Below the pieces are notes generated by a model. That model searched no databases. It had not been told where the DNA came from and saw nothing but the letters and a program-made list of their open reading frames with translations. Position numbers and translations under genes: made by a program. Positions 15,350-22,573 of a DNA stretch of 33,838 bases are shown one piece after another. This stretch comes from UBA4207 sp964352405. GTDB taxonomy: Bacteria; Bdellovibrionota; Bacteriovoracia; Bacteriovoracales; Bacteriovoracaceae. How positions within the stretch are numbered: the first letter of the stretch is position 1; every line of letters starts with the position of its first letter. The stretch covers positions 1 through 33,838 of the forward strand of contig CAYGRY010000026.1 in the NCBI GenBank assembly GCA_964352405.1. Direction: 5' to 3'.

Positions 15350-16150
15350 ATGAAATCATTATTATTTACTCTGTTATTACTCACATCATGTGCAAGCTAT
15401 ATTGGAGCAAGCAAGTATGATACTAAGCTTGATCTTCAATATAATCCTACACTTTACGAAGACGATCGCTCCCTAGCTGATATCTATATACCCAAAGGAG
15501 ATGGTCTATTTCCCGGTGTGATTGTTGTCCATGGTGGAGGATGGCAGTCAAGATCAAAAGACGACATGGATCTTGTTTCAAAATCTCTTGCAAGTCATGG
15601 CTTTGTGGTTATGAATATAAATTACCGCTTAGCTCCAAAGTACAAACACCCTGCTCCTGTTGATGATCTTGAAATAGCACATCAATACTTTTTAGATCAC
15701 GCCAAAGAGTTGAAACTTAATCCCAAGAAAATTGCTCTATGGGGTTATTCATCTGGCGGGCACACAGCCACTCTTTATGCGCTAACAAGATCAAGAAGAG
15801 TGCAAGCTGTTGTTAGTGGTGGAGCACCTTACGATTTAGCTTGGTACACTCACTCACCTTACGTTAAAGCTTATACAGGCTTTTACCGCGATGAAGCTTT
15901 TCAAACCTATATCGACGCTTCACCCGTCAATCATATCAGTGACCAGACACCACCATTTTTTCTGTACCATGCTCTAAATGATAATTTAGTCGAGCATTCT
16001 CAAACGACATCATTTGAATCTAAGCTCATCATTAATAAAATACCTGTTGAACGATATGACATAGGCTTTTGGGGTCATGGGTTCGCTTTCGCCTTTTCAT
16101 CAAAAGCGATTGAGATGGGTGTGAATTACTTGGAAAAGAAATTGGAATGA
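15350..16150 (+). CDS. Lipoprotein alpha/beta hydrolase (esterase/lipase, HSL-like)
   Basis: 266 residues. The N-terminus is a lipoprotein signal with lipobox LLTSC (Cys14), so it should be membrane-anchored in the envelope. The oxyanion-hole motif HGGGW (about 62-66) and nucleophile elbow GYSSGG (Ser near 138) are typical of the hormone-sensitive-lipase branch. Candidate acid and base are Asp in HALNDNLVE and His in GHGFAF. The family hydrolyses carboxylic esters; the substrate is unknown. The ribosome site is weak. Its TGA overlaps the ATG of the next gene (ATGA), so the two are translationally coupled and may act together. Confidence 0.85.
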   Translation: MKSLLFTLLLLTSCASYIGASKYDTKLDLQYNPTLYEDDRSLADIYIPKGDGLFPGVIVVHGGGWQSRSKDDMDLVSKSLASHGFVVMNINYRLAPKYKHPAPVDDLEIAHQYFLDHAKELKLNPKKIALWGYSSGGHTATLYALTRSRRVQAVVSGGAPYDLAWYTHSPYVKAYTGFYRDEAFQTYIDASPVNHISDQTPPFFLYHALNDNLVEHSQTTSFESKLIINKIPVERYDIGFWGHGFAFAFSSKAIEMGVNYLEKKLE

Positions 16151-17169
16151 AGAGCCTCGCTATTAATGATTCTTATATCGTCAGTAAAGGCCAAGACTAC
16201 CTATTTGTCTTATTTCTTCCAATTCTCTTATTTCTACTTTTTTTTAGTACAGTCCAAAGTCATGAAATCAATATGACCTTAGCACCAATTTTATCATTCA
16301 TTATTTATCTAGATTTATCACACTTACTTTTAGTTTTTTGGCGTAGCCATGGCAACAGCACTATTTATACAAAATTCAAAAAACGAATGATGTTTTCCCC
16401 TTTAATCATTATTTTACTCATCGCTCTTCCAAGCTCGATCTTGTTTTATGTGGCCTGTTTTGTTGCACTTTGGGATCTTTGGCATGTTTCTATGCAAAAC
16501 TTTGGTCTTGCTCGAATCTATGAAATGCTGAGCTCTAAAAATCCTCTACGACATCGATTAAGTGATCAAATTATTCATCTTGGTATTTTTTTAGTCCCTG
16601 CCCTCTTTATGACAAGATTTGCTTATGGCTTCTTTCTTAACGGAAGAATGAAGATGGAGAGATTATTTGATCAACGAACACCTTGGGGAGAAATGAGCTA
16701 TATAGAAAAAGCATCTTCAGGGGAAGCTCAGTTTTATGTTCTCATTATTATTTTTTCTGTGATTTTTAGTATTATTTTTTATAAGTTTTTTAGACAGCTA
16801 CAACAAGCCAGACAGGGGATTTTTCTTAATAAAAACAAATGGCTGTTTAATGCATCTTTGGCCCTAAGTGTTTTTAGTGCTTTCATTTTTCTTCCGATTG
16901 AAATGGCGGTAACAATGATGGCGCTACTCCACTCAATGCAATATTATTGGATTGTCTGGCATAAAGAAAAACATCATTTATTTTCTAAACTTCCAAAGAT
17001 TGCATCACTCATTATTTTTATATTAATCACCCTACTGGCTACATTTTTGATATTTACAATTGTCGATGAATGGATGCAAGTCGGTGTTGCCATTATTGTT
17101 GGCATTAGAATTTTACATTTTTGGTATGATGGATTTATCTGGTCCGTAAGATCAAAAGATGTGGCTTAG
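16147..17169 (+). CDS. Polytopic membrane protein with conserved-looking His/Trp motifs
   Basis: 340 residues with about eight predicted membrane helices (roughly 17-36, 46-65, 80-108, 142-165, 195-214, 232-265, 283-305, 311-328). Histidine and tryptophan cluster at helix ends: DLSHLLLVFWRSHGN, LWDLWHVSMQNFGLARIY, LLHSMQYYWIVWHKEKHH and RILHFWYDGFIW. Such clusters occur in membrane-bound metal oxygenases and desaturases, but I do not recognise the family and do not assign a reaction. It is coupled to the lipoprotein esterase by a 4-base ATGA overlap. Its stop interlocks with that of the convergent Mpo1-like gene in TTAG. Confidence 0.7.
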   Translation: MKSLAINDSYIVSKGQDYLFVLFLPILLFLLFFSTVQSHEINMTLAPILSFIIYLDLSHLLLVFWRSHGNSTIYTKFKKRMMFSPLIIILLIALPSSILFYVACFVALWDLWHVSMQNFGLARIYEMLSSKNPLRHRLSDQIIHLGIFLVPALFMTRFAYGFFLNGRMKMERLFDQRTPWGEMSYIEKASSGEAQFYVLIIIFSVIFSIIFYKFFRQLQQARQGIFLNKNKWLFNASLALSVFSAFIFLPIEMAVTMMALLHSMQYYWIVWHKEKHHLFSKLPKIASLIIFILITLLATFLIFTIVDEWMQVGVAIIVGIRILHFWYDGFIWSVRSKDVA

Positions 17170-17477
17170 AAAATCTTAACTTTTCCAAGCCAAATTTGTG
17201 CATACATCACCCAATCGCCGATAAAACTGAAAAATGGCTGCTTAAAAGATGCCGGTCTATTTTTTTCAAACACAAAATGTCCGATCCAAGCAAAACCATA
17301 GCCTGCCACCGGTAAAAACCATAAAAGCTTATACTGCTCGGTAGCTACACCATAAATAAGTAAAGCTAGAACTAAAGTCGTTCCAATAAAATGCATCAAA
17401 CGACACACTTTATTGGAATGCTCTGAAAGATAAAAGGGATAGAACTCTTTAAATGTTTCATGGCGCTTATTTGTCAT
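17166..17477 (-). CDS. Mpo1-like (DUF962/YGL010w) membrane protein
   Basis: 103 residues. It carries the family motifs HSNKVCRLMHFIGT (His20, His29), GYGFAWIGHFVFEKNRPA (His67, then EKNRPA at 71-76) and FSFIGDWVMY, with two or more membrane helices. Yeast Mpo1 is an iron-dependent dioxygenase in alpha-oxidation of 2-hydroxy fatty acids; bacterial homologues are mostly untested, so a lipid role is family inference. It lies nine bases downstream of aspS on the same strand, presumably as the tail gene of that transcript. It interlocks at the stop with the convergent His/Trp-rich membrane protein. Confidence 0.8.
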   Translation of the reverse strand: MTNKRHETFKEFYPFYLSEHSNKVCRLMHFIGTTLVLALLIYGVATEQYKLLWFLPVAGYGFAWIGHFVFEKNRPASFKQPFFSFIGDWVMYAQIWLGKVKIF

Positions 17478-17486
17478 AGGTCCACC

Positions 17487-19274
17487 TTACTTTTTTGTAA
17501 ATTCCATATGCAGCTCTTTGAGCTGATCACTTGATGGAACAGATGGTGCTTGGGCCATTAGATCACTTGCAGCAGTTGTCTTTGGAAAGGCAATCACGTC
17601 GCGAATAGATTCTGTTTTAGCCAGCATCATCACAATACGATCAAGACCAAAGGCCAATCCGCCATGTGGAGGAACACCGTATTTAAGCGCCTCAACAAAA
17701 AAGCCAAATTGCTTTTTGGCATCTTCAGCAGAAAAGCCTAGAACCTCAAACATTTTGTCTTGAATATCTTTTCTAAAGATACGAATAGATCCGCCGCCAA
17801 GTTCATAGCCATTACATACAACGTCGTAGGCTTCTGCACTTAGAGCTTTAAGCTCTTCAGTATCACCTTTTAAGAAAGTATCAAACTTATCAGTTTTCGG
17901 AGAAGTGAATGGGTGGTGTTTAGCAAAGAAGCGATTAAGTTCACCGTCCCACTCAAGAAGTGGAAAATCATAAACCCATAGGAACTCATAGCCTTCTTTA
18001 ATCAAGCCAAGTTTTTTACCTAGATGACGTCTTAGAGCATCTGCACAACTATGAGATACATCGGCGTTAGGATCAGCAAAGAACAAGAATGTGCCTTCAC
18101 CGTTTACTTCACAGCGCTCTTTAAGTTTGGCTTTTAATTCATCACTAACGAACTTCTTAATTCCGCCTTCAGCATCAGTTTTTAAGAAGGCCACACCTTT
18201 TCCACCGTGAGGCTTCACAATATCAGTAAATCCGTCAGTGTCTTTTCTAGAAAAAGTTGCGTTCTCAGTAGGAACAAAGAAAGTCTTAATTAAGCCTTTA
18301 GCATCGGCCACTGTTTTAAAAACAGAAAACTCACTATCAGCAAAAAGATCAGTCACGTCATAATGTTTTAAACCAAAGCGAACATCAGGCTTATCACTGC
18401 CCCAATCACGGATGGCTTCGTCGTAGCTCATTGTTCTCATGACAAAATCACTTGGAAGATCAAATAGCCCTGAGATAATTTTTTCAACTAATTTTTTAAT
18501 ATAAACCGGGGTTGCAAAACTGACTTCAATATCAATTTGACTAAACTCTGGTTGGCGATCGGCACGCAAATCTTCGTCTCTAAAACAACGACAAATTTGA
18601 AAGTACTTATCAGTTCCACCAATCATCAACAATTGCTTAAGCGTTTGTGGAGATTGTGGAAGAGCGTAAACTTCACCTGGGTGAACACGAGATGGAACAA
18701 TATAATCGCGTGCACCTTCAGGTGTTGATTTATATAGTATCGGAGTTTCAACTTCGATGAACTCTTCGTTAGCCAAAATATTTCTAACTTTCGTTGTTAC
18801 TTTTGATCTAAGTTTTAGAATCTCTTGCAGACGCTGAGTTCGAAGATCAAGGTAACGGTACTTAAGTCTTAAATCTTCCGTGGCTTCAACTGAGCCGTAT
18901 GGAAGAAATGGAATGGTATTAATATCACTTTGAGAAAGAAGCTCTAAAGATTCTACTTGAACCTCTACTTCTCCAGTGTCCATTTTTGTATTTTTTGCAC
19001 TGTCAGGTCTGGCACCAACTTTTCCTTTCGCCAAAACGACTGACTCAAGCGAGCATTTTTTTAAAATAGAAAGATCACCTTTGAATTGCTCAAAGCCTAA
19101 TTGCGTCACACCAAACTTGTCACGAAGATCCATGAAATGAAGACCGCCAAGATCTCTAGACTTGTTTACCCAACCTGCAACGATGACATCTTTTCCGATA
19201 TCACTTGCTCTTAATTCACCACAATGATGAGTACGCATAAGTCCGGTTTTTATAGCAGTATGATTCGATTCCAT
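17487..19274 (-). CDS. aspS: Aspartyl-tRNA synthetase, bacterial type
   Basis: 595 residues, the size of the bacterial enzyme with the inserted GAD domain. The N-terminal anticodon-binding OB fold contains GWVNKSRDLGGLHFMDLRD. Class II motif 2 is FRDEDLRADRQPEFSQ (about 225-240) and motif 3 is GLAFGLDRIVMML near the C-terminus. It charges tRNA-Asp. At the RDLGG position it carries Leu, as in E. coli, where tRNA-non-discriminating enzymes usually have His; this hints at a discriminating enzyme but is one residue only. ATG 19274 is preceded by AGAGGTG; an ATG six codons upstream lacks that site. It is divergent from the DUF192 gene with only 35 bases between starts. Confidence 0.96.
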   Translation of the reverse strand: MESNHTAIKTGLMRTHHCGELRASDIGKDVIVAGWVNKSRDLGGLHFMDLRDKFGVTQLGFEQFKGDLSILKKCSLESVVLAKGKVGARPDSAKNTKMDTGEVEVQVESLELLSQSDINTIPFLPYGSVEATEDLRLKYRYLDLRTQRLQEILKLRSKVTTKVRNILANEEFIEVETPILYKSTPEGARDYIVPSRVHPGEVYALPQSPQTLKQLLMIGGTDKYFQICRCFRDEDLRADRQPEFSQIDIEVSFATPVYIKKLVEKIISGLFDLPSDFVMRTMSYDEAIRDWGSDKPDVRFGLKHYDVTDLFADSEFSVFKTVADAKGLIKTFFVPTENATFSRKDTDGFTDIVKPHGGKGVAFLKTDAEGGIKKFVSDELKAKLKERCEVNGEGTFLFFADPNADVSHSCADALRRHLGKKLGLIKEGYEFLWVYDFPLLEWDGELNRFFAKHHPFTSPKTDKFDTFLKGDTEELKALSAEAYDVVCNGYELGGGSIRIFRKDIQDKMFEVLGFSAEDAKKQFGFFVEALKYGVPPHGGLAFGLDRIVMMLAKTESIRDVIAFPKTTAASDLMAQAPSVPSSDQLKELHMEFTKK

Positions 19275-19309
19275 TGTCACCTCTTCGTGCATCTTCTAGG
19301 ATAGAAGGC

Positions 19310-19897
19310 ATGAATAAATTTATGCCCCAAATAAGCCTAAAACTCATCCTTTTTTTATCTTTAAGCGTATTTATCGGCTGCCAAGATGAAAGTGTCACAA
19401 CGCAAAAAGAACCGGCAACCTTCAAGGCCCTTCGTACGGCAAATGCGAATGATCCACTTGACTCTGTGCGACGTTTTCGTTTGGCCCATCCTTCTGGCCG
19501 CATGATTGAAACAGTTTTATTGGTTTCAATGAAAGAGCAAGAAGTTGGACTGTCTGGTACGAAGGATCATGAGTTCAAAGACAATGAGGGCGCGCTTTTT
19601 TGGTATCCATCTTCAGGAATACGTCGCTTTTGGATGCCTGATACTTATTTTAATCTTGATCTTATTTTTTTAGATGATGATTTAACGATCATTGATATTG
19701 ATAAGAATTTAGAAGCTCATCCAGGAATGGACGAACCGCCAACTATTGTATTTTCAAAAACGGTTCGGGCAAGACATGTGCTTGAAGTTAAAGCTTCAAG
19801 TGATTTTGGAAAAGCTCTTAAAGTTGGTGAACGCTTGCAAGTTCTTGCGCCTTTGAATCTTTCGCAAATAGAATCAAAAACTCGTCAGCTGCAATAA
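19310..19897 (+). CDS. DUF192 lipoprotein
   Basis: 195 residues. The N-terminus MNKFMPQISLKLILFLSL leads to a lipobox VFIGC (Cys24), so it is probably a lipoprotein. The DUF192 core follows: VSMKEQEVGLSGT, GALFWYPSSGIRRFWMPDT (the FWM signature), FNLDLIFLDDDLTIIDID and a final ARHVLEVKA strand. The domain's function is unknown; it is a small beta fold often exported. The frame extends upstream to 19274, but ATG 19310 starts the signal and has AGGAT/GAAGG ahead. Its last 80 bases overlap, in the opposite direction, the end of the FtsB-like gene. Confidence 0.8.
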   Translation: MNKFMPQISLKLILFLSLSVFIGCQDESVTTQKEPATFKALRTANANDPLDSVRRFRLAHPSGRMIETVLLVSMKEQEVGLSGTKDHEFKDNEGALFWYPSSGIRRFWMPDTYFNLDLIFLDDDLTIIDIDKNLEAHPGMDEPPTIVFSKTVRARHVLEVKASSDFGKALKVGERLQVLAPLNLSQIESKTRQLQ

Positions 19898-20474
19898 AGC
19901 CTAAGTGATCTCTCACTAATTTCTTTTGGTGAGCATTGTTCACTTTAATCAGTTCAATTTCACCACGAAGAGATTCGTTTTCGGCCAAGATACGCTCTTT
20001 TTCGTAAACTTTTTCATTGAGATGAGCATTGCGATTATAATAGTCAACTACTCCACCACCAGAGAAGATCAATCTAAGAACTAAAACACCACAAACGGCC
20101 CAAAAAACCTTAACGACAGTGTCATTAACATTGAGTGGTTTGCTCAGGTTTGAGCGACGTTTTGGAGATTTTGCTTTAACTCTAGGTTTCGCTTTAACTA
20201 AAGCGGTTGATCTTTTTGAATAACTAACAGGAGCGGGTGGCTTTCTTGGGCCTGATCTTAAGGTGCTTGAAAAACGAACTTGTTCCGCATCTTGAGCAAT
20301 AGTTGGACCCTTTGAAGTTGTGCCAGAGGTCCATGAAGACTGGGTGTTCGCGCTTTGACGAGACATCTGAATGGTCTCACGTTTTTCTTGTTTGGCACGA
20401 TTTCTTTCAATGGCTTTTCTTAAACGATCAGAGCCTAGGCCCTGTGAATGACTAGCAGTTTCCACAGTAAACAT
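19818..20474 (-). CDS. FtsB/DivIC-like septum formation initiator
   Basis: 218 residues, about twice the usual FtsB length because of a long N-terminal cytoplasmic tail (about 1-120) that is basic and Ser/Pro rich. One membrane helix (KVFWAVCGVLVLRLIFSG, about 123-140) is followed by a coiled coil (KVYEKERILAENESLRGEIE) and the C-terminal RDHLGFIAADEFLILFA, which fits the DivIC/FtsB pattern. Such proteins bridge FtsL and FtsQ in the divisome and signal for septal cell-wall synthesis. A good promoter 36 bases upstream sets the start at 20474; the Shine-Dalgarno is poor. The tail is unusual and could bind cytoplasmic division partners (inference). It overlaps the convergent DUF192 gene by 80 bases. 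Confidence 0.75.
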   Translation of the reverse strand: MFTVETASHSQGLGSDRLRKAIERNRAKQEKRETIQMSRQSANTQSSWTSGTTSKGPTIAQDAEQVRFSSTLRSGPRKPPAPVSYSKRSTALVKAKPRVKAKSPKRRSNLSKPLNVNDTVVKVFWAVCGVLVLRLIFSGGGVVDYYNRNAHLNEKVYEKERILAENESLRGEIELIKVNNAHQKKLVRDHLGFIAADEFLILFAKDSKAQELASVHQL

Positions 20475-20509
20475 CCTGTTATCAGAATCAACTTCCTGTT
20501 GATAATTAA

Positions 20510-20538
20510 ATTATAGACGAAGCGAGCATTCGCATCAA
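20510..20538 (-). promoter_or_regulatory. Sigma-70-type promoter for the FtsB-like gene
   Basis: On the minus strand TTGATG (20538-20533), a 17-base spacer and a perfect TATAAT (20515-20510) lie so that transcription would begin near 20503, about 29 bases before the ATG at 20474. The -35 overlaps the stop codon of the upstream unknown gene, so the division gene has its own promoter. Confidence 0.6.
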
Positions 20539-21341
20539 GATAGGTTTGTTTTTTTCTCTAATTTAATAGCCAATTGACTCCAAAAATTTCGAACACTGGC
20601 CAATTCATTTAAATAGAAAAATAAGGTGCGACCAATTTCATTGCTTCCAAAGCCACTTAAATCGTTTGGAGAGCGACCAGTATCAAAGATATCTCTTAAG
20701 GCTTTGTACCCTTTTGAGCTTGAATCAACTGGTTTAATGATCAGACGTCTTTCATCACAGCTAAACTCACGAACACTAAACAATGATGATAGCGATTGCT
20801 TTAATTCGCCAAAACGACGATGAGCAAGAAGATCATCCCCAATTGGTCCAAGTTTAATAAGATTATTTTCGCGTTCGATACTTTGAGATTTGAAATAAAC
20901 AATCAAACTTTCTTGGTTTGGTTCCATCCACCAGCTATAACCAGGATCGCTTAGATTACAAAGCATGTCTTCATAGAGTGGAAAGCGGCGATTAAACAAC
21001 TGATCCATAACAACTTCAGCTTGTTCGATAAAATCACAGCGAAAATGATGAATTTCGACTTCTTCATTTTCTTCAATTTTTAAAGAACTTCTAATACTAC
21101 GATCGCCATCATTTAATTCATCATAAGTTTCTTTAATACTTTCACAAGCAATTCCACGAAGACTAAAAGTGCTTCCGCCAGTGACGACTCGATAAAGAAT
21201 TCCTGGACCAATTGGTTTGAAATTTTGACCTGATGGACGAAAATCGGATTCCATCTCATCAAACATACTTGGGTCTAAATTTTTAGAAAGCTCGAGAGTT
21301 TCTCTAGCCATTGAATCAAATTGCATTAAGCTTGAATCCAT
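20535..21341 (-). CDS. Unknown cytoplasmic protein
   Basis: 268 residues, no signal peptide or membrane helix. It is acidic at the N-terminus, with a central GPGILYRVVTGGSTFSLRGI, a Trp-rich YSWWMEPNQESLIVYF and a C-terminal DLSGFGSNEIGRTLFFYLNE. No known family was recognised. The Shine-Dalgarno (GAGGT) supports the start at 21341. It lies 63 bases after yggT and directly before the FtsB-like gene, so a link to envelope growth or division is possible by position only. Confidence 0.7.
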   Translation of the reverse strand: MDSSLMQFDSMARETLELSKNLDPSMFDEMESDFRPSGQNFKPIGPGILYRVVTGGSTFSLRGIACESIKETYDELNDGDRSIRSSLKIEENEEVEIHHFRCDFIEQAEVVMDQLFNRRFPLYEDMLCNLSDPGYSWWMEPNQESLIVYFKSQSIERENNLIKLGPIGDDLLAHRRFGELKQSLSSLFSVREFSCDERRLIIKPVDSSSKGYKALRDIFDTGRSPNDLSGFGSNEIGRTLFFYLNELASVRNFWSQLAIKLEKKTNLS

Positions 21342-21404
21342 TCAAACCTCAGTTGTGTATCATCCTAAATCTAATGATACGACTCACTGCAAGTATATGA
21401 CAAG

Positions 21405-21626
21405 CTACCAGAGAACTTCGATGAGTTTTAAAAGAATAATGACGATGAAAGCGGAAAAATCAAAAGGTAAATCTTTTGGTAACCAACGTCTGATAGGGGC
21501 ACATGTAAAGTCCGCTGCTCTTCTAATGTTGGCTACGATTGGCTGATGACGATATTGAGGCAGATAACTCAAAATAATATCGATGATAAGCAAGAATGTG
21601 TAGAGATCGATCAGTATGCGAATCAA
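21405..21626 (-). CDS. YggT family membrane protein
   Basis: 73 residues with two membrane helices (about 4-22 and 56-72). The YggT pattern is present: LIDLYTFLLIIDIILSYLP, a short cytoplasmic link ending APIRRWLP, then PFDFSAFIVIILL. The single-unit version is about this size. The family is associated with membrane or division proteins in several phyla; its mechanism is unknown. The start is TTG, overlapping the yihY stop as TTGA, with an ideal AAGGAG seven bases before it, so it is translated by coupling. Confidence 0.8.
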   Translation of the reverse strand: MIRILIDLYTFLLIIDIILSYLPQYRHQPIVANIRRAADFTCAPIRRWLPKDLPFDFSAFIVIILLKLIEVLW

Positions 21627-22573
21627 TTTAACTCTCCTTCTAAACCGTCACCATGGTAGCCTTTTGTTGAATGAGCCACCAAGGCGCGCCGCCGCGATGT
21701 GAGTTCATTTGCTAAAGAGACAACGAAAAAGAAAAAGCACATTAACAAATAAATCCAGAGCGCACCCAAAACGAGCGTGTAGGCCTTACCATAATGACTT
21801 AGCAGCGATTCTTTAAGAGTTTCAAGATAAAGCCAAAAGACTTTTTTTAAAATAAAGACACCACTCGAAAAGGTGATAGCGCTGATCAAAGCGTGCTTCC
21901 ACGCTAGCTTTGATTTAAAAATTTGGCGAAAAGCATAGGTAAAATATAAAACAAAAAGAGGCAGAGCAAAGTAGTCGGACTTAATTAGAAAGTTGGAGTC
22001 AAAATCTAAAAGAGTTATATCTAATAAAAGTTGTCTTGGTAGATCAATCGCTTCATAGATAGATAAAATAAATGAGTTTGTTTTAATAAAGTTAATAAAC
22101 CAAAGTGTTAAAACAGGAATCATTAAGATCAAAAAGACAAAAACAGATGAAAAACCTAAAAGCGAAAGACCTCTAAGGTAATTTCGCCACGAAAGATAAC
22201 TAGGATCCTCTGTTATTAGATAAACACCTGTCCATAGTGAATTCACAAAAGATAATGATCCAATAATAAGAAAGACAAAGTTTACGATAGTTATATTGAC
22301 CGATCCAAACAATGCCGTTTGTACCAGTTCTCTAAGAGTGATGAGAAAACCACCAGCCAAATTAGGAAAGAAGTTTTGAACCACAATAAAGACTTGATCA
22401 AGTGCGCTCGAAAGGTCTCCAAAGATAAGACCAACAGCACGAACTAAAAGTAAGACGGTAGGTACAATTGTTAGAAGAAAATAAAAAGAACTAGCGGCAG
22501 CGAGTGTTGCTCCTTTTTGGGCGAAAAAGCGCTTAAAGGCCTTAATCACTATATATCTTTTTCTCGTACTCAC
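21623..22573 (-). CDS. YihY/BrkB (UPF0761) family membrane protein
   Basis: 316 residues with six predicted membrane helices. It has the family N-terminus AAASSFYFLLTIVPTVLLL, a middle NSLWTGVYLITEDPSYLSWR and a C-terminal YGKAYTLVLGALWIYL. The family is widespread and was formerly mislabelled RNase BN; its role is unknown. The start is GTG, sharing a base with the polB stop (TAGTG) and lacking its own ribosome site, so it depends on polB translation. It couples on to yggT by a TTGA overlap. Confidence 0.85.
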   Translation of the reverse strand: MSTRKRYIVIKAFKRFFAQKGATLAAASSFYFLLTIVPTVLLLVRAVGLIFGDLSSALDQVFIVVQNFFPNLAGGFLITLRELVQTALFGSVNITIVNFVFLIIGSLSFVNSLWTGVYLITEDPSYLSWRNYLRGLSLLGFSSVFVFLILMIPVLTLWFINFIKTNSFILSIYEAIDLPRQLLLDITLLDFDSNFLIKSDYFALPLFVLYFTYAFRQIFKSKLAWKHALISAITFSSGVFILKKVFWLYLETLKESLLSHYGKAYTLVLGALWIYLLMCFFFFVVSLANELTSRRRALVAHSTKGYHGDGLEGELN

